Shown piece by piece: positions 26,067 to 35,096 of a stretch of 64,000 nucleotides of DNA (positions are counted from its first letter, which is position 1; every line of letters starts with the position of its first letter). The position numbers and the translations under genes are program-made. The stretch lies in NCBI RefSeq assembly GCF_042664795.1, contig NZ_JBHTBN010000006.1, positions 1 to 64,000 on the forward strand, given 5' to 3'. The stretch comes from Jejudonia soesokkakensis. Lineage in GTDB: Bacteria; Bacteroidota; Bacteroidia; Flavobacteriales; Flavobacteriaceae. The notes beneath the pieces were generated by a model, which was given only the letters and a program-made list of their open reading frames with translations, was not told where the DNA came from and did no database searches.

Positions 26067-27008
26067 TTATTTAAAAGTATCTTGAAACCAAGCTACCTGA
26101 GCTTTAAGACCTTCTTCCAAGGTGGTTTGAGGACTATACCCTAGCAATTTTCTAGCTTTATCAATATTTGCTTTTGTTCTGGACTGGTCGCCAGGTCTTG
26201 CTGGTTTTCGCTCCATTGTTATTTTGGTTTGTAGAATAGTTTCTACTACTTCAATACCTTTTTGCGTGGTGTTTTCAGTTTCGGAACCAAGGTTAAAGAT
26301 CTCACCGTTGCAAATGGTTTCTTTTCCAATCACACTAACTACACCATCCACAATGTCTTGTACGTAGGTAAAACTGCGAAGATGTGTGGTGCTTCCTTCA
26401 AAAAGAGGGAAAGGTTTATTATTAATGCCACAATCTATTAAACGCGTATATAATTTATCTGGACGCTCCCGTGGGCCATATACAGAATACAATCGTAAGG
26501 AGGTTCCTTTTAAAAACCCACGGCGTACATAAGCCAATACTAATTGTTCTGCCGCTAATTTTGTAACTCCATACCAAGAAGCTGGCTTAGGCGGTTCGGT
26601 TTCTGGAAATGTAGCTTCCAGACCATAAATGGAGGAAGTGGCAATATTCACAAAAAACGGCTTGTTGTCAAGAGTCTCTATTACATCCAGCATTCGCTGG
26701 GTGCCTATAAAATTATTGGTAAAATAATCCTCAAACGTGCTTTTAACAGCAATTCCGGGTTGTGCAGCGAAGTGAAATATATAGTCGATATCTTCCGTAA
26801 TATGGATGGAAAGATCGTCGTTCCGAAGGTCTAGATTTGCTACTACAACACCCACATCCTGCAATGCTTTGGCATTTAACTGTTTTAAATATACATCGTA
26901 ATAAGAAGAAAAATTATCTACCCCTACTACCTCGTGTCCCATCTTTGCTAAACGTTCACATGTGTGTGAGCCAATGAAACCTGCAGCTCCTGTGATAAGA
27001 ATTTTCAT
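26067..27008 (-). CDS. NAD-dependent nucleotide-sugar epimerase/dehydratase
   Basis: A 313-residue short-chain-dehydrogenase-type enzyme acting on nucleotide sugars. The NAD motif GAAGFIGSH is at residues 7-15, the catalytic serine lies in the ATSSIYG segment, and the YGVTK box holds the tyrosine and lysine. The VDNFSSYYDVYLKQ segment resembles UDP-glucuronate 4-epimerases and UDP-glucose 4-epimerases; the exact substrate is uncertain. It is divergent from the GT2/LAB_N/ArnT-like group and may supply sugars for that lipid-linked glycan pathway. Confidence 0.88.
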   Translation of the reverse strand: MKILITGAAGFIGSHTCERLAKMGHEVVGVDNFSSYYDVYLKQLNAKALQDVGVVVANLDLRNDDLSIHITEDIDYIFHFAAQPGIAVKSTFEDYFTNNFIGTQRMLDVIETLDNKPFFVNIATSSIYGLEATFPETEPPKPASWYGVTKLAAEQLVLAYVRRGFLKGTSLRLYSVYGPRERPDKLYTRLIDCGINNKPFPLFEGSTTHLRSFTYVQDIVDGVVSVIGKETICNGEIFNLGSETENTTQKGIEVVETILQTKITMERKPARPGDQSRTKANIDKARKLLGYSPQTTLEEGLKAQVAWFQDTFK

Positions 27009-27084
27009 ACATCTAATTTGCGACTACAAAGTAACATCTTTTTAAGTGATTTTTTAAATTGGGTTTCATTGATAAAAAAAGAAA

Positions 27085-27092
27085 TACTTTTG
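27085..27092 (+). promoter_or_regulatory. -7 promoter element of the GT2-LAB_N-glycosyltransferase operon
   Basis: TACTTTTG is an exact TAnnTTTG match 23 bases upstream of the ATG at 27116; TTG at 27059-27061 may be the -33. It lies inside a possible N-terminal extension from a TTG codon and argues for the ATG start. Confidence 0.55.
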
Positions 27093-27115
27093 CAGCAGAA
27101 ACCTATACCAACTTT

Positions 27116-27826
27116 ATGTACGATTTCACCATTATAGTTCCCGTGTACAACGAAGAGGAAAATCTAGAACGTGTTGAAAAAGAATTACTTGCCTATATTG
27201 CTATTGCAACTAAGAAAACTTCGATTCTTTTTGTCAATGATGGCTCCAAAGATAAAAGTCAGGAATTGATCGAAGCAATTTGTCAGCGTAATGAAGCATT
27301 TAATTTTATAAATTTTGAAGCAAATAGAGGGCTAAGTGCAGCTATAAAAGCAGGATTTGATCATGTAGAAGCTCCATTAGTTGGGTATATTGATAGTGAT
27401 CTTCAAACGGCTCCCGAAGACTTCAATTTATTGCTACAGCATATAGGGGAATACGATCTGGTTACAGGAGTTCGTGCCAATAGAAAAGATAGTTTTGTAA
27501 AAAATATATCATCTACTATCGCCAACGGAATTCGTCGTGCTTTTACCAGTGATGGAATGGACGATACAGGTTGCCCGCTAAAAGTAATTAAGTCCGACTA
27601 TGCAAAGCGCATCCCAATGTTTAAGGGGTTGCATCGGTTTTTACCAGCGATGATCTTATTACAGGAAGGAAAAGTGTTACAAGTGCCAGTACAGCATTTT
27701 CCACGGGTGGCAGGCACTGCAAAGTTTGGAGTCTGGAACCGATTGTTAGGCCCTTTGATGGATTGTTTTGCGTACCTCTGGATGAAAAAAAAATATATTA
27801 ACTATACTGTGAAAAGTAAAGGATGA
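27116..27826 (+). CDS. Glycosyltransferase family 2 (dolichyl-phosphate-mannose-synthase-like)
   Basis: A 236-residue GT-A glycosyltransferase that likely moves a sugar from a nucleotide donor to a polyprenyl phosphate carrier. The start MYDFTIIVPVYNEEENLERV is a standard GT2 opening, SILFVNDGSKDKSQELI carries the DGS motif, and GYIDSDLQTAPEDF the DxD. DDTGCPLKVIK and FLPAMILLQ-type segments are typical of ArnC/DPM enzymes. I chose the ATG at 27116 because the longer reading frame from a TTG at 27059 would include the promoter. It overlaps the LAB_N gene by 4 bases. It probably supplies the polyprenyl-linked sugar used by the transferase at 28442. Confidence 0.9.
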   Translation: MYDFTIIVPVYNEEENLERVEKELLAYIAIATKKTSILFVNDGSKDKSQELIEAICQRNEAFNFINFEANRGLSAAIKAGFDHVEAPLVGYIDSDLQTAPEDFNLLLQHIGEYDLVTGVRANRKDSFVKNISSTIANGIRRAFTSDGMDDTGCPLKVIKSDYAKRIPMFKGLHRFLPAMILLQEGKVLQVPVQHFPRVAGTAKFGVWNRLLGPLMDCFAYLWMKKKYINYTVKSKG

Positions 27827-28455
27827 GTGACTGGATGGTCTATAGTATTGGGTTCTTAGCTCAAATTCTGTTTTCCGGGAGATTGTTATTACAGTGGATT
27901 CTTTCAGAAAAAAATAAACGGGTCATTACCCCTAGTGTTTTTTGGAAATTAAGTCTGCTGGCTTCATTTTTGTTGTTTGTGTATGGATACCTTAGAGATG
28001 ATTTTGCCATAATGTTAGGGCAGGCATTGACCTATTATATCTACATTAGGAATTTACAGTTACAGGGAGAGTGGCAAAAAGCACATAAAATCATACAGGT
28101 ATTCTTATTGGTTTTCCCAGTGATCATTGTGATTTACGGATTTAATAACGGTGCCTACGATGCTCAAGAACTTTTTAACAATGCGAGTATTCCTATGTGG
28201 CTATTTTTGTTGGGAATAATCTCACAGGTACTTTTTACGCTTCGGTTTATCTACCAATGGATGTATTCTGAAAAAACAAAAACCTCTCAATTGCCTGTCG
28301 GTTTCTGGCGGATGAGCGTATTAGGAGCCTCATTGATCTTGACCTATGCTATCTTTAGAGAAGATCCTGTGTTGTTCATAGGGCACGTTTCTGGACTCAT
28401 TATTTATATCCGGAATATCTTTATCTGGAAAAAACAACACAATGCAGGCACTTAA
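27823..28455 (+). CDS. LAB_N-domain membrane protein (tandem lipid A biosynthesis N-terminal domains)
   Basis: This 210-residue membrane protein carries two copies of the domain found at the N-terminus of some lipid-A-disaccharide synthases (LAB_N). The first copy (about residues 8-80) shows QILFSGRLLLQWILSEKNKR and FWKLSLLASFLL; the second (about 125-200) shows QVLFTLRFIYQWMYSEK and FWRMSVLGASLI, each ending in YIYIRN. Six hydrophobic segments are visible. No LpxB catalytic domain is present. Placed between GT2 and an ArnT-like transferase, it probably helps flip or anchor a lipid-linked sugar, as suggested for similar operons; this is inference. Confidence 0.88.
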   Translation: MSDWMVYSIGFLAQILFSGRLLLQWILSEKNKRVITPSVFWKLSLLASFLLFVYGYLRDDFAIMLGQALTYYIYIRNLQLQGEWQKAHKIIQVFLLVFPVIIVIYGFNNGAYDAQELFNNASIPMWLFLLGIISQVLFTLRFIYQWMYSEKTKTSQLPVGFWRMSVLGASLILTYAIFREDPVLFIGHVSGLIIYIRNIFIWKKQHNAGT

Positions 28456-30079
28456 ACATAATCATTGGTTCTGGCTAATCCTGGCATGCATCGCAATCTT
28501 TTGTATGCATTTAGATGTGTTGCACGTAAACATCATGGAAGCACGTAATTTTATAACTGCCCGTGAAATGCTACAGGACGATCACTGGTTGTTGACAACT
28601 ATGAACGGCGAGCCGCGCTATAACAAACCACCACTTCCAACCTGGATAACAGCAATTTCGGGGATGCTTTTCGGGCTAAACTCTATAGCGGGCTTACGAC
28701 TTCCTGCTGCTCTTATGGGAATGCTACTTGTACTTACAACCTATAGGTTTGCTAAAAAAGTTTTTAATAATGCAAAACTTGCTTTTGTAGGTGGCTTAAT
28801 TCTGGCAACTTCTTTTTATGTTGTTTCGGCAAGTAGGGATGCCAATTGGGACATATTTACGCATGCTTTTATGATGGTGTGTATTTATCAATTGTTTCTT
28901 TTTTTTACCGAAGATGCTAAAAAATACCTACGGGCTCTTATCGCCGGACTGTTTTTTGGTCTTGCGTTTATGAGTAAAGGACCAGTTTCGTTATATGCAT
29001 TATTACTACCCTTTATAATCGCTTTTGGAGTGGTTTTTAAGTACACGAATTTAAAATCACGCCTACTTCCATTGCTTTTATTTTTGGTCGTTGGAAGTAT
29101 AGTATCAGGCTGGTGGTATGGGTATACCTATTTGTATGATGCCGAAACGGTAGCAGCTATCAATGCCAAAGAAGCAGCTAACTGGACGGGGTATAATGTA
29201 CGACCCTTTTACTATTACTGGAGTTTCTTTACACAAAGTGGAATCTGGACAATTCCAGCTTTTGTCAGTTTACTATATCCGTATCTCAAAAACAGAGTGA
29301 GTGATAAAAAAGGATATCTTTTTACGTTTTTATGGACTATGGCTTCGGTTGTGTTATTGTCTTTAATTCCTGAAAAAAAATCAAGATACTTATTGCCAGT
29401 GCTCATTCCGTTGGCTTTAAATACAGCCTATTATATGGATTATATATTCCGAAGATTTTCTGAAATAACTAATAAAAAAGAAACTGTTCCTATCTATATT
29501 CACTTCGGAATTGTTGCTGCTATCGGGATTGGTTTTCCTGTAGGAGGTTACTTTTTTCTAAAAGAACATCTTGCTGGAAATATTATTTGGTTCGTCTTAC
29601 TATGCGCTAGTTTGCTGATTATTGGTAGTTATATTCTGATCTATTTACGTCGAAAACAAATAGAGCCTGTCTTCTATTTGACCATCTGTTTTATTGCGGC
29701 TATTGTCACTTTTGGAATGCCTATGGCGAGAGCTTTTACGGTAAATCCTGAGTACACCTCATTTTCAGCATTAAGTACTTGGCAAACCGCAGAAGCAGTT
29801 AAGGTTTTTGAATTTACAGATATGTCGCCAGAGTTGGTGTGGGAATATGGGAAACCACTTCCTATAATAAAAAATGACGTCACTCAAGTGCTAGAAATAC
29901 CTTCAGAAAATAGGTTTGGCGTATTAGTAGCCGAACGGGATCAAGAACTATTTGAAGAAACATTTAAAGAATTTTCCGTAGAAAAAATAAGGCGCTACGA
30001 TATGAATCCACAGCCGGCTTCAAGCAATTCACATAAAACTAGATTGTGGCGGGACTTGTTTCTGGTCGAAAGGAAATAG
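28442..30079 (+). CDS. ArnT-like integral membrane glycosyltransferase (GT39/GT83 type)
   Basis: A 545-residue multi-span transferase of the PMT/ArnT superfamily, which uses a polyprenyl-phosphate-sugar donor on the periplasmic face to modify lipid A, glycans or proteins. The first periplasmic loop carries the acidic motif IMEARNFITAREMLQDDHWL, followed by NGEPRYNKPPLPTW, both hallmark segments. About ten hydrophobic helices follow, and a soluble tail begins near residue 440. It overlaps LAB_N by 14 bases. Together the three genes look like a donor-synthesis, carrier and transfer set for envelope sugars. Confidence 0.9.
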   Translation: MQALKHNHWFWLILACIAIFCMHLDVLHVNIMEARNFITAREMLQDDHWLLTTMNGEPRYNKPPLPTWITAISGMLFGLNSIAGLRLPAALMGMLLVLTTYRFAKKVFNNAKLAFVGGLILATSFYVVSASRDANWDIFTHAFMMVCIYQLFLFFTEDAKKYLRALIAGLFFGLAFMSKGPVSLYALLLPFIIAFGVVFKYTNLKSRLLPLLLFLVVGSIVSGWWYGYTYLYDAETVAAINAKEAANWTGYNVRPFYYYWSFFTQSGIWTIPAFVSLLYPYLKNRVSDKKGYLFTFLWTMASVVLLSLIPEKKSRYLLPVLIPLALNTAYYMDYIFRRFSEITNKKETVPIYIHFGIVAAIGIGFPVGGYFFLKEHLAGNIIWFVLLCASLLIIGSYILIYLRRKQIEPVFYLTICFIAAIVTFGMPMARAFTVNPEYTSFSALSTWQTAEAVKVFEFTDMSPELVWEYGKPLPIIKNDVTQVLEIPSENRFGVLVAERDQELFEETFKEFSVEKIRRYDMNPQPASSNSHKTRLWRDLFLVERK

Positions 30080-30098
30080 GTTCCATATAAAGGAAACC

Positions 30099-30665
30099 TT
30101 AGCCAATAAACTTTCGTTGTGCCCAACGATTTAGAAGAAAAACCAGAAAACCAAAAATGGCTCCAAAAAACATTCCTGTGATGACATCCAACGGATAATG
30201 AACCCCTAAGTAAATACGACTGTATCCGATTACTACAGCCCAGAAAAGGAGTAGGAAAGGGAGATATTTATACCTGGATTTTAAAAGTAAACCTATAAAA
30301 ACGGCTGCTGCCATCGAACTTGCGGCATGTGCAGAAAAATAACCGAAACGTCCGCAACGCTCAGCTACAAAACGGATTGTAGTCTGTAAACTTTCTACTC
30401 TGCAAGGGCGCGGTCTTGCGATACCGTATTTAAATAGATTGGCTAGCTGATCTGTAGCTGTAATCATAAAGGCAGCTACAACCATAACAATAAGAGTTCC
30501 TTTTACTCCAAATTTTTTATACACCAGATAAAGTAACATAGCATATAGTGGAATAGAAGAGAGTTTGTGGGTCACTACGTTCCAAAATCCGTCCCAGGAT
30601 GTGTTTCCTAATCCGTTGAGGAATAAAAAAAGTTGTTCGTCATATTTGAGTAATTCCTCAATCAT
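30099..30665 (-). CDS. PAP2-family membrane phosphatase
   Basis: A 188-residue integral membrane phosphatase of the PAP2 family (undecaprenyl-diphosphate or lipid A phosphatase type). All three active-site motifs are visible: KYGIARPRP (KX6RP), FSAHAAS (the PSGH box with S and H kept) and SRIYLGVHYPLD (SRx5Hx3D). Five or six hydrophobic helices surround them. The gene is convergent with the ArnT-like transferase and overlaps the 3' end of the small upstream gene by 8 bases. Recycling of the lipid carrier used by the adjacent pathway is a plausible role. Confidence 0.92.
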   Translation of the reverse strand: MIEELLKYDEQLFLFLNGLGNTSWDGFWNVVTHKLSSIPLYAMLLYLVYKKFGVKGTLIVMVVAAFMITATDQLANLFKYGIARPRPCRVESLQTTIRFVAERCGRFGYFSAHAASSMAAAVFIGLLLKSRYKYLPFLLLFWAVVIGYSRIYLGVHYPLDVITGMFFGAIFGFLVFLLNRWAQRKFIG

Positions 30666-30888
30666 CTTCGTAGCGTGCTACTTCTCTGTCGTAAAAATCT
30701 GTGGCTTCCTTGATATAATTTTCGGTCTCACTTTCCAGTTCTTTCTGGTCGTGATTGTCAAATTCTTCCAACCATTCTACTTCATCATTTTGAAGATTAA
30801 TAATAAAACGAGGAAATTCGGTATGAATCACAAAAACCGCATCTGGGAAATCTGTATTGTCGCCTAATAAATATTTTGGAAAATCCAT
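30658..30888 (-). CDS. Small acidic protein of unknown function
   Basis: A 76-residue soluble protein without signal peptide. The N-terminal half alternates hydrophobic and polar residues (DAVFVIHTEFPRFIINLQ) and the C-terminal half is very acidic and helical (ELESETENYIKEATDFYDRE). It overlaps the PAP2 gene by 8 bases, so the two are translationally coupled. I do not recognise a family with a known function, but the composition and coupling support a real gene. Confidence 0.75.
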   Translation of the reverse strand: MDFPKYLLGDNTDFPDAVFVIHTEFPRFIINLQNDEVEWLEEFDNHDQKELESETENYIKEATDFYDREVARYEDD

Positions 30889-30910
30889 TAAAGAAGTTTA
30901 AAATTTAAAG

Positions 30911-30961
30911 GTTGTAAGTTACAAGTTAATTTGTAATATTTTTCACGTTTCACGTTTCACG
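30911..30961. repeat. Heptanucleotide array ending in (TTTCACG)x3
   Basis: Degenerate 7-base units (GTTGTAA, GTTACAA, GTTAATT, TGTAATA) lead into three perfect TTTCACG units at 30941-30961. The last unit contains the stop codon of the DUF4442 gene (30957-30959). Confidence 0.7.
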
Positions 30962-31412
30962 ACTTTTTCTTCACCGTCCACTCAAACTCAAATGTGGAAA
31001 CCACATCACCTTGCTCATCGACTCCTTGAGATTTCATCCAGCAAGTTTGTCCGTCGCCGGTCTCAATGGTCCTGTCAATAGCTTCTTTAATTGCAAGTCC
31101 GTCATGACAACTAAAAGTAATCCTACCTGTTGCTTTTTTAGAAAAATTAGCTTTATTATTGGCAACCAACATAGAAACTTTCGCATTCTTTTCTTTTATA
31201 CAAGACATGACCAGAGCCCCTGTAGATAGTTCTGCAGCCATCGCTTGTACAGCAAAATATAAGGAATTAAATGGATTTTGATTGATCCATTTGTGTTTTA
31301 CGGAAGTAGTGCAAGTAATTTCAGAAATGGTTTTTACCCGTACTCCAGAAAAATAACAAGAGGGTAACTTAAATAATAGAAAACTATTGATTTTGCTTAC
31401 TGGTATTGGCAT
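30957..31412 (-). CDS. DUF4442 (hotdog-fold, thioesterase-like) protein
   Basis: This 151-residue protein resembles the DUF4442 group of hotdog-fold proteins, related to thioesterases but without a proven reaction. Family-like segments are INSFLLFKLPSCYFSGVRV near the N-terminus, KHKWINQNPFNSLYFAVQAM and AELSTGALVMSC. I start at the ATG at 31412, since the family usually begins just before the FLLFKLPS segment and a promoter-like ATTG-N20-TATCTTCG (31429-31460) lies just upstream; in-frame ATGs at 31439 and 31499 are alternatives. The stop lies in a heptamer repeat. Confidence 0.78.
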   Translation of the reverse strand: MPIPVSKINSFLLFKLPSCYFSGVRVKTISEITCTTSVKHKWINQNPFNSLYFAVQAMAAELSTGALVMSCIKEKNAKVSMLVANNKANFSKKATGRITFSCHDGLAIKEAIDRTIETGDGQTCWMKSQGVDEQGDVVSTFEFEWTVKKKS

Positions 31413-31428
31413 AAGAGCGATTTTTTGG

Positions 31429-31460
31429 CGAAGATACATCAAGATAGAACACCATCCAAT
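31429..31460 (-). promoter_or_regulatory. Candidate promoter for the DUF4442 gene
   Basis: Minus strand: ATTG, 20 bases, then TATCTTCG (one mismatch to TAnnTTTG), placing the start of transcription shortly before the ATG at 31412. Confidence 0.35.
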
Positions 31461-31517
31461 TCTTAAATAAATGTTAAATTTTAGTACTATGCGTAACATA
31501 ATACCTTTTAAAAGACA

Positions 31518-31525
31518 TATATTTG
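31518..31525 (+). promoter_or_regulatory. -7 promoter element for the DUF4870 operon
   Basis: TATATTTG matches TAnnTTTG exactly, 19 bases before the ATG at 31545. The -33 region is not clear. Confidence 0.5.
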
Positions 31526-31544
31526 TATAAGCAATTAATCAATC

Positions 31545-32042
31545 ATGGAAAACCAATCAATCAAAACACCCTTAGAGATTTCAGAAAATGAAAAGAATGT
31601 GAGTGCCTTTATTCATCTTTCTACTTTTTTAAAATATTTTATTCCCTTAGGGAATTTTATGGGTCCAATCATTCTTTGGCAAGTAAATAAGGATAAAGAT
31701 TTTATAGATACCAATGGACGTGCAGCGATTAATTTTCAGCTAAGCATTTTTGTATATACACTTATTATATGCTTTTTGTGTTTGCCGTTCTTCGCTATTT
31801 TCGTTACAGACTTTGTTTCACTTATTGAATCAATAGAACACCATACGGATGCTATTAGAGTAAATGAGATCGAAAATTTGGCAGGATATATTATGGTAGC
31901 AGTAGTTGTCGCCTTGTTGTTCTTCGGGCTTTTTCTTTTAGAACTCTATGCTGTTATTAATGCTGCAATGCACGCCTCAAAAGGAAAAGAATATCGCTAT
32001 CCTTTTTGTATCAACTTTTTTAAACGAGCCACATTAAATTAA
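31545..32042 (+). CDS. DUF4870-domain membrane protein
   Basis: A 165-residue membrane protein of the DUF4870 (Tic20-like) family, role unknown. The motif HLSTFLKYFIPLGNFMGPIILW is followed by the conserved DFIDTNGRAAINFQLSIFVY and then two or three long hydrophobic helices. It leads a five-gene run ending with the head-GIN protein. In Bacteroidota these genes often travel with PspC and PadR homologues, which points to membrane-stress or envelope homeostasis. Confidence 0.9.
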   Translation: MENQSIKTPLEISENEKNVSAFIHLSTFLKYFIPLGNFMGPIILWQVNKDKDFIDTNGRAAINFQLSIFVYTLIICFLCLPFFAIFVTDFVSLIESIEHHTDAIRVNEIENLAGYIMVAVVVALLFFGLFLLELYAVINAAMHASKGKEYRYPFCINFFKRATLN

Positions 32043-32048
32043 TTAACT

Positions 32049-32240
32049 ATGACCACCATTATAAAATTTATTATTGCTACGGTTCTTGGCATCCTTGGAA
32101 AAGAAGTGCCTCCAGACTATCACACTGAGCAGTCTTCAGAGATAGTGAATTGCATACAGCAAACAGAACATGCGTACCTTATCAATACGCTGGATTTTAT
32201 CAATCAATCAAAAAGCGAACATGACGTTCAAAAAAATTAA
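32049..32240 (+). CDS. Small protein of unknown function in the PspC operon
   Basis: A 63-residue reading frame, 6 bases after the DUF4870 gene and 10 before the PadR gene. It starts with a hydrophobic stretch (IIKFIIATVLGILG) that could be a membrane anchor, followed by a polar tail. No family recognised; the tight spacing on both sides is the main support. Confidence 0.6.
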   Translation: MTTIIKFIIATVLGILGKEVPPDYHTEQSSEIVNCIQQTEHAYLINTLDFINQSKSEHDVQKN

Positions 32241-32250
32241 TACACACTAA

Positions 32251-32589
32251 ATGAAAATTGAAAACACAAAAGCGCAAATGCGTAAAGGGGTGCTGGAGTA
32301 CTGTATTCTTTCTATTTTAAAAGATGGAGAGGCCTATACTAGTGATATCCTAGACACTTTAAAGGACGCAAAAATGCTTGTCGTAGAAGGAACTATATAT
32401 CCGCTATTGACCCGCTTAAAAAATGCTGGATTACTATCTTATAGATGGGAAGAAAGCACTAGCGGGCCGCCACGCAAGTATTATGACCTTACCGAAACCG
32501 GAAAACTATTTTTAAAAGAATTAGACACTACCTGGAGTGATTTGCAAAAGGCAGTAAACAGAGTAACAAGCGAAACAACTAAAAAATGA
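32251..32589 (+). CDS. PadR-family transcriptional regulator
   Basis: A 112-residue winged-helix regulator of the PadR family. The DNA-binding part is clear: MRKGVLEYCILSILKDGEAY, then VVEGTIYPLLTRLKNAGLLSYRW and the wing SGPPRKYYDLTETG. Such proteins are usually repressors relieved by a small ligand or stress signal. It overlaps the PspC gene by 4 bases and probably controls this operon, though no operator was identified. Confidence 0.93.
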   Translation: MKIENTKAQMRKGVLEYCILSILKDGEAYTSDILDTLKDAKMLVVEGTIYPLLTRLKNAGLLSYRWEESTSGPPRKYYDLTETGKLFLKELDTTWSDLQKAVNRVTSETTKK

Positions 32590-34349
32590 AAAAGACAGTA
32601 AATATAAATCTGGCAGGGACATTTTTCCACATCGATGAAGATGCCTTCGGAAAATTACAAAGGTACCTTCAAGCCATCAAACGATCCTTAACCGAACCTC
32701 AGGGAAGTGATGAGATTATGCGGGATATAGAAGCTCGTATTGCAGAACTTTTTTCAGAGAAGGTAGAAACAACATCACAGGTGATTAGTCTTAAAGAACT
32801 GGATGAAGTGATTGCAGTCATGGGACAACCTGAAGACTATTCGGTAGATGAAGAATTATTTGAAGAAACTCCTCCGGCAGCATCGCATCATAGAAGATAT
32901 GATACTTCGTATAAGCAACTCTTCAGAGACGTTGACAATAAGTTCATCTCAGGAGTATCATCAGGATTAGCACACTATTTACGTATTGATGCTTTATGGG
33001 TACGATTAATCTGGATCCTCTTAACTTTTATTACGAGCGGTCTAGCTATACCAGTCTATATCCTTATGTGGATTTTAGTGCCAGCAGCGGTAACGACCTC
33101 AGATAAGTTAAAAATGACAGGAGAACCAATTAATATCTCTAACATTGAAAAAAAGTTTAAAGAAGGATATGAAAGTGTTGCAGACAAGGTAAAGAATGCA
33201 GACTATGACAAATACGGGCAAAAAGTAAAAAGCGGAGCATCTGGTTTTTTTAGTGGGCTTGGTAATGTCCTTCTAGTAGTATTAAAAATATTTGTCAAAT
33301 TATTTGGACTCTTTTTAATTTTCGTAGCAATTAGCGTCTTACTTGGTCTTGTAGTTGGTCTATTTACACTAGGATCGTTAGATTTATGGGGAAGTGGCGA
33401 AGTGATGGATTATGTTTCAGCCGTTATAGAAACGAGCACGACTCCTGTCTGGCTCATCTCACTATTAGCCTTTCTTGCTATAAGTATTCCGTTTTTTGCA
33501 CTCTTAATTCTGGGATTAAAAATTATGTTCAATAATTTAAAATCTATTGGGACACCTGCTAAAATAATATTGGCTGTGCTTTGGTTCTTAAGTATCATAG
33601 GGATCCTCATTTTTGGAGTGAGAATGACCACAGAGAAAGCGTATGATAATTCGGTAATTTCAGAAAGAACGCTAAATATAAAAGCAGGTGATACGCTTAC
33701 CTTGTATATGAATGCTAATAAATTGTATGACAATGAGGTATATCGCAATAGCGGATTCGAAATTAAATACAATGATGCTGAAGATAAAGTCATTTACTCA
33801 AACGATATTAGGCTAATTGTAAAATCAACACGTGATAGCATTGCAAAACTTTCCGTAGAGAAATTAGCCGAAGGCAACAGCTTTTTAAATGCTAAGAAGA
33901 GAGCCGAAGCTATTGATTATACCTATAGTTTTGAGAATAATTCCTTACGTCTTGACGGCTACTTTATTACCGATCTGGAAAATAGATTTCGCGATCAAGA
34001 AGTTGAAATAATAGTGTACTTGCCTATTGGGACGGTTCTATTTGCCGACAGTACTACAAAGTCCTTTCATAGAAATTACAGTAGTTCTGGAGATATTTTA
34101 AATGTGGGCGATGAAGAGTACCATTTATTAATTCTCGATAAGGAAACTCAGTGTCTGGATTGCCCCGAATCTGAAGAAGTTGAAGAGAATACAGAGGCTT
34201 CGGAAAGCGATGCAGACCCTGAAAATACAACTCAAAATCAAACCTGGGAGCAAGAAGTAGAATCTAGCTTTGACGATGACACTACTTCGGAAGCTTCCGC
34301 AGTAAAAGATACCTTAACCATAAAAACTGAAACCAATGAGAACATATAG
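32586..34349 (+). CDS. PspC-domain envelope stress protein
   Basis: A 587-residue membrane protein with a PspC domain at about residues 110-175 (NKFISGVSSGLAHYLRIDALWVRLIW, YILMWILVPAA). A soluble N-terminus with ISLKELDEVIAVMGQPEDY precedes it. Several helices lie at about 215-350, and a long periplasmic or C-terminal part ends in an acidic, low-complexity tail. PspC homologues relate to membrane-damage responses. It is coupled with padR (4-base overlap) and head-GIN (14-base overlap), so the three proteins are made together. Confidence 0.92.
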   Translation: MKKTVNINLAGTFFHIDEDAFGKLQRYLQAIKRSLTEPQGSDEIMRDIEARIAELFSEKVETTSQVISLKELDEVIAVMGQPEDYSVDEELFEETPPAASHHRRYDTSYKQLFRDVDNKFISGVSSGLAHYLRIDALWVRLIWILLTFITSGLAIPVYILMWILVPAAVTTSDKLKMTGEPINISNIEKKFKEGYESVADKVKNADYDKYGQKVKSGASGFFSGLGNVLLVVLKIFVKLFGLFLIFVAISVLLGLVVGLFTLGSLDLWGSGEVMDYVSAVIETSTTPVWLISLLAFLAISIPFFALLILGLKIMFNNLKSIGTPAKIILAVLWFLSIIGILIFGVRMTTEKAYDNSVISERTLNIKAGDTLTLYMNANKLYDNEVYRNSGFEIKYNDAEDKVIYSNDIRLIVKSTRDSIAKLSVEKLAEGNSFLNAKKRAEAIDYTYSFENNSLRLDGYFITDLENRFRDQEVEIIVYLPIGTVLFADSTTKSFHRNYSSSGDILNVGDEEYHLLILDKETQCLDCPESEEVEENTEASESDADPENTTQNQTWEQEVESSFDDDTTSEASAVKDTLTIKTETNENI

Positions 34350-35058
34350 CATCCTTATTGCCTTTGTAGCTATTGCTACGTTAAGTAGTTGCAACTTTGA
34401 TATAAATTTGGGAAGTGTAGATGGCGACGGAAACGTTACCACAGAAACCAGAATCCAAGGAGAAGCATTTGACGAAATAAAATCCGCAGCCGGCATAGAA
34501 GTTTTTCTTGTAGAAGGAACTGAAACCAAAGTGGAAATAGAGGCAGATCAGAATCTGCAAGAAATTATTTCTACCCGAATAGAAAACGGAAAACTTACGA
34601 TTAAAGCCGAAGAAAACATAGGAAGATCAAAAGCTAAAAAGGCGTATGTAACGTTTACTTCCTTACGAGGTATTTATGCCTCTAGCGGAAGTGAAATTTC
34701 CAGCAATAGTGTCATGAAAGCTGAAACACTAGATATTGACGCTTCCAGTGGAGCCGACATTGAACTGGAAGTATTTTCTAAAACGATACGTGCAGAAGCG
34801 AGTAGTGGTGCAGACATAGTTCTAACAGGGAAAGCTAGTGACCTCGATGCAGACGCGTCCAGTGGCAGTGATATCGATGCAAAAGAATTAGTTGTCATTT
34901 CCTGCGTGGCTGAAGCTTCTAGCGGAGCAGACATTACTGTTAACGTAAAAGATAAATTAAATGCCAGAGCCAGTAGTGGTGGGGATATTAATTACTACGG
35001 AAACCCAACTGCGGTTACTAATAATAGCAGTAGGTCTGGCAATGTAGAAAAGATGTAA
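34336..35058 (+). CDS. Head-GIN (DUF2807) lipoprotein
   Basis: A 240-residue lipoprotein (signal IAFVAIATLSSC) with a DUF2807 auto-transporter-adhesin/head-GIN domain, a short right-handed beta-helix. The coils are visible as the repeats ASSGADIELE, ASSGADIVLT, ASSGSDIDAK, ASSGADITVN and ASSGGDINYY, roughly every 18-20 residues. The N-terminal motif GEAFDEIKSAAGIEVFLVEG is typical. It is the last gene of the PadR/PspC operon and is followed by a terminator, suggesting an envelope-exposed partner of the PspC protein. Confidence 0.92.
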   Translation: MRTYSILIAFVAIATLSSCNFDINLGSVDGDGNVTTETRIQGEAFDEIKSAAGIEVFLVEGTETKVEIEADQNLQEIISTRIENGKLTIKAEENIGRSKAKKAYVTFTSLRGIYASSGSEISSNSVMKAETLDIDASSGADIELEVFSKTIRAEASSGADIVLTGKASDLDADASSGSDIDAKELVVISCVAEASSGADITVNVKDKLNARASSGGDINYYGNPTAVTNNSSRSGNVEKM

Positions 35059-35096
35059 AAAGAGTACAACGAAGCTATCGGCTAACCAACCTTTAC

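Noticed and set aside
27059..27115. TTG start extending the GT2 protein by 19 residues
   Set aside because: The extension would include the promoter -7 TACTTTTG and the family starts at the ATG at 27116.
30941..30961. TTTCACG repeats as a parS site
   Set aside because: parS is a TGTTTCACGTGAAACA-type palindrome; here only the TTTCACG half-site is repeated in direct orientation.
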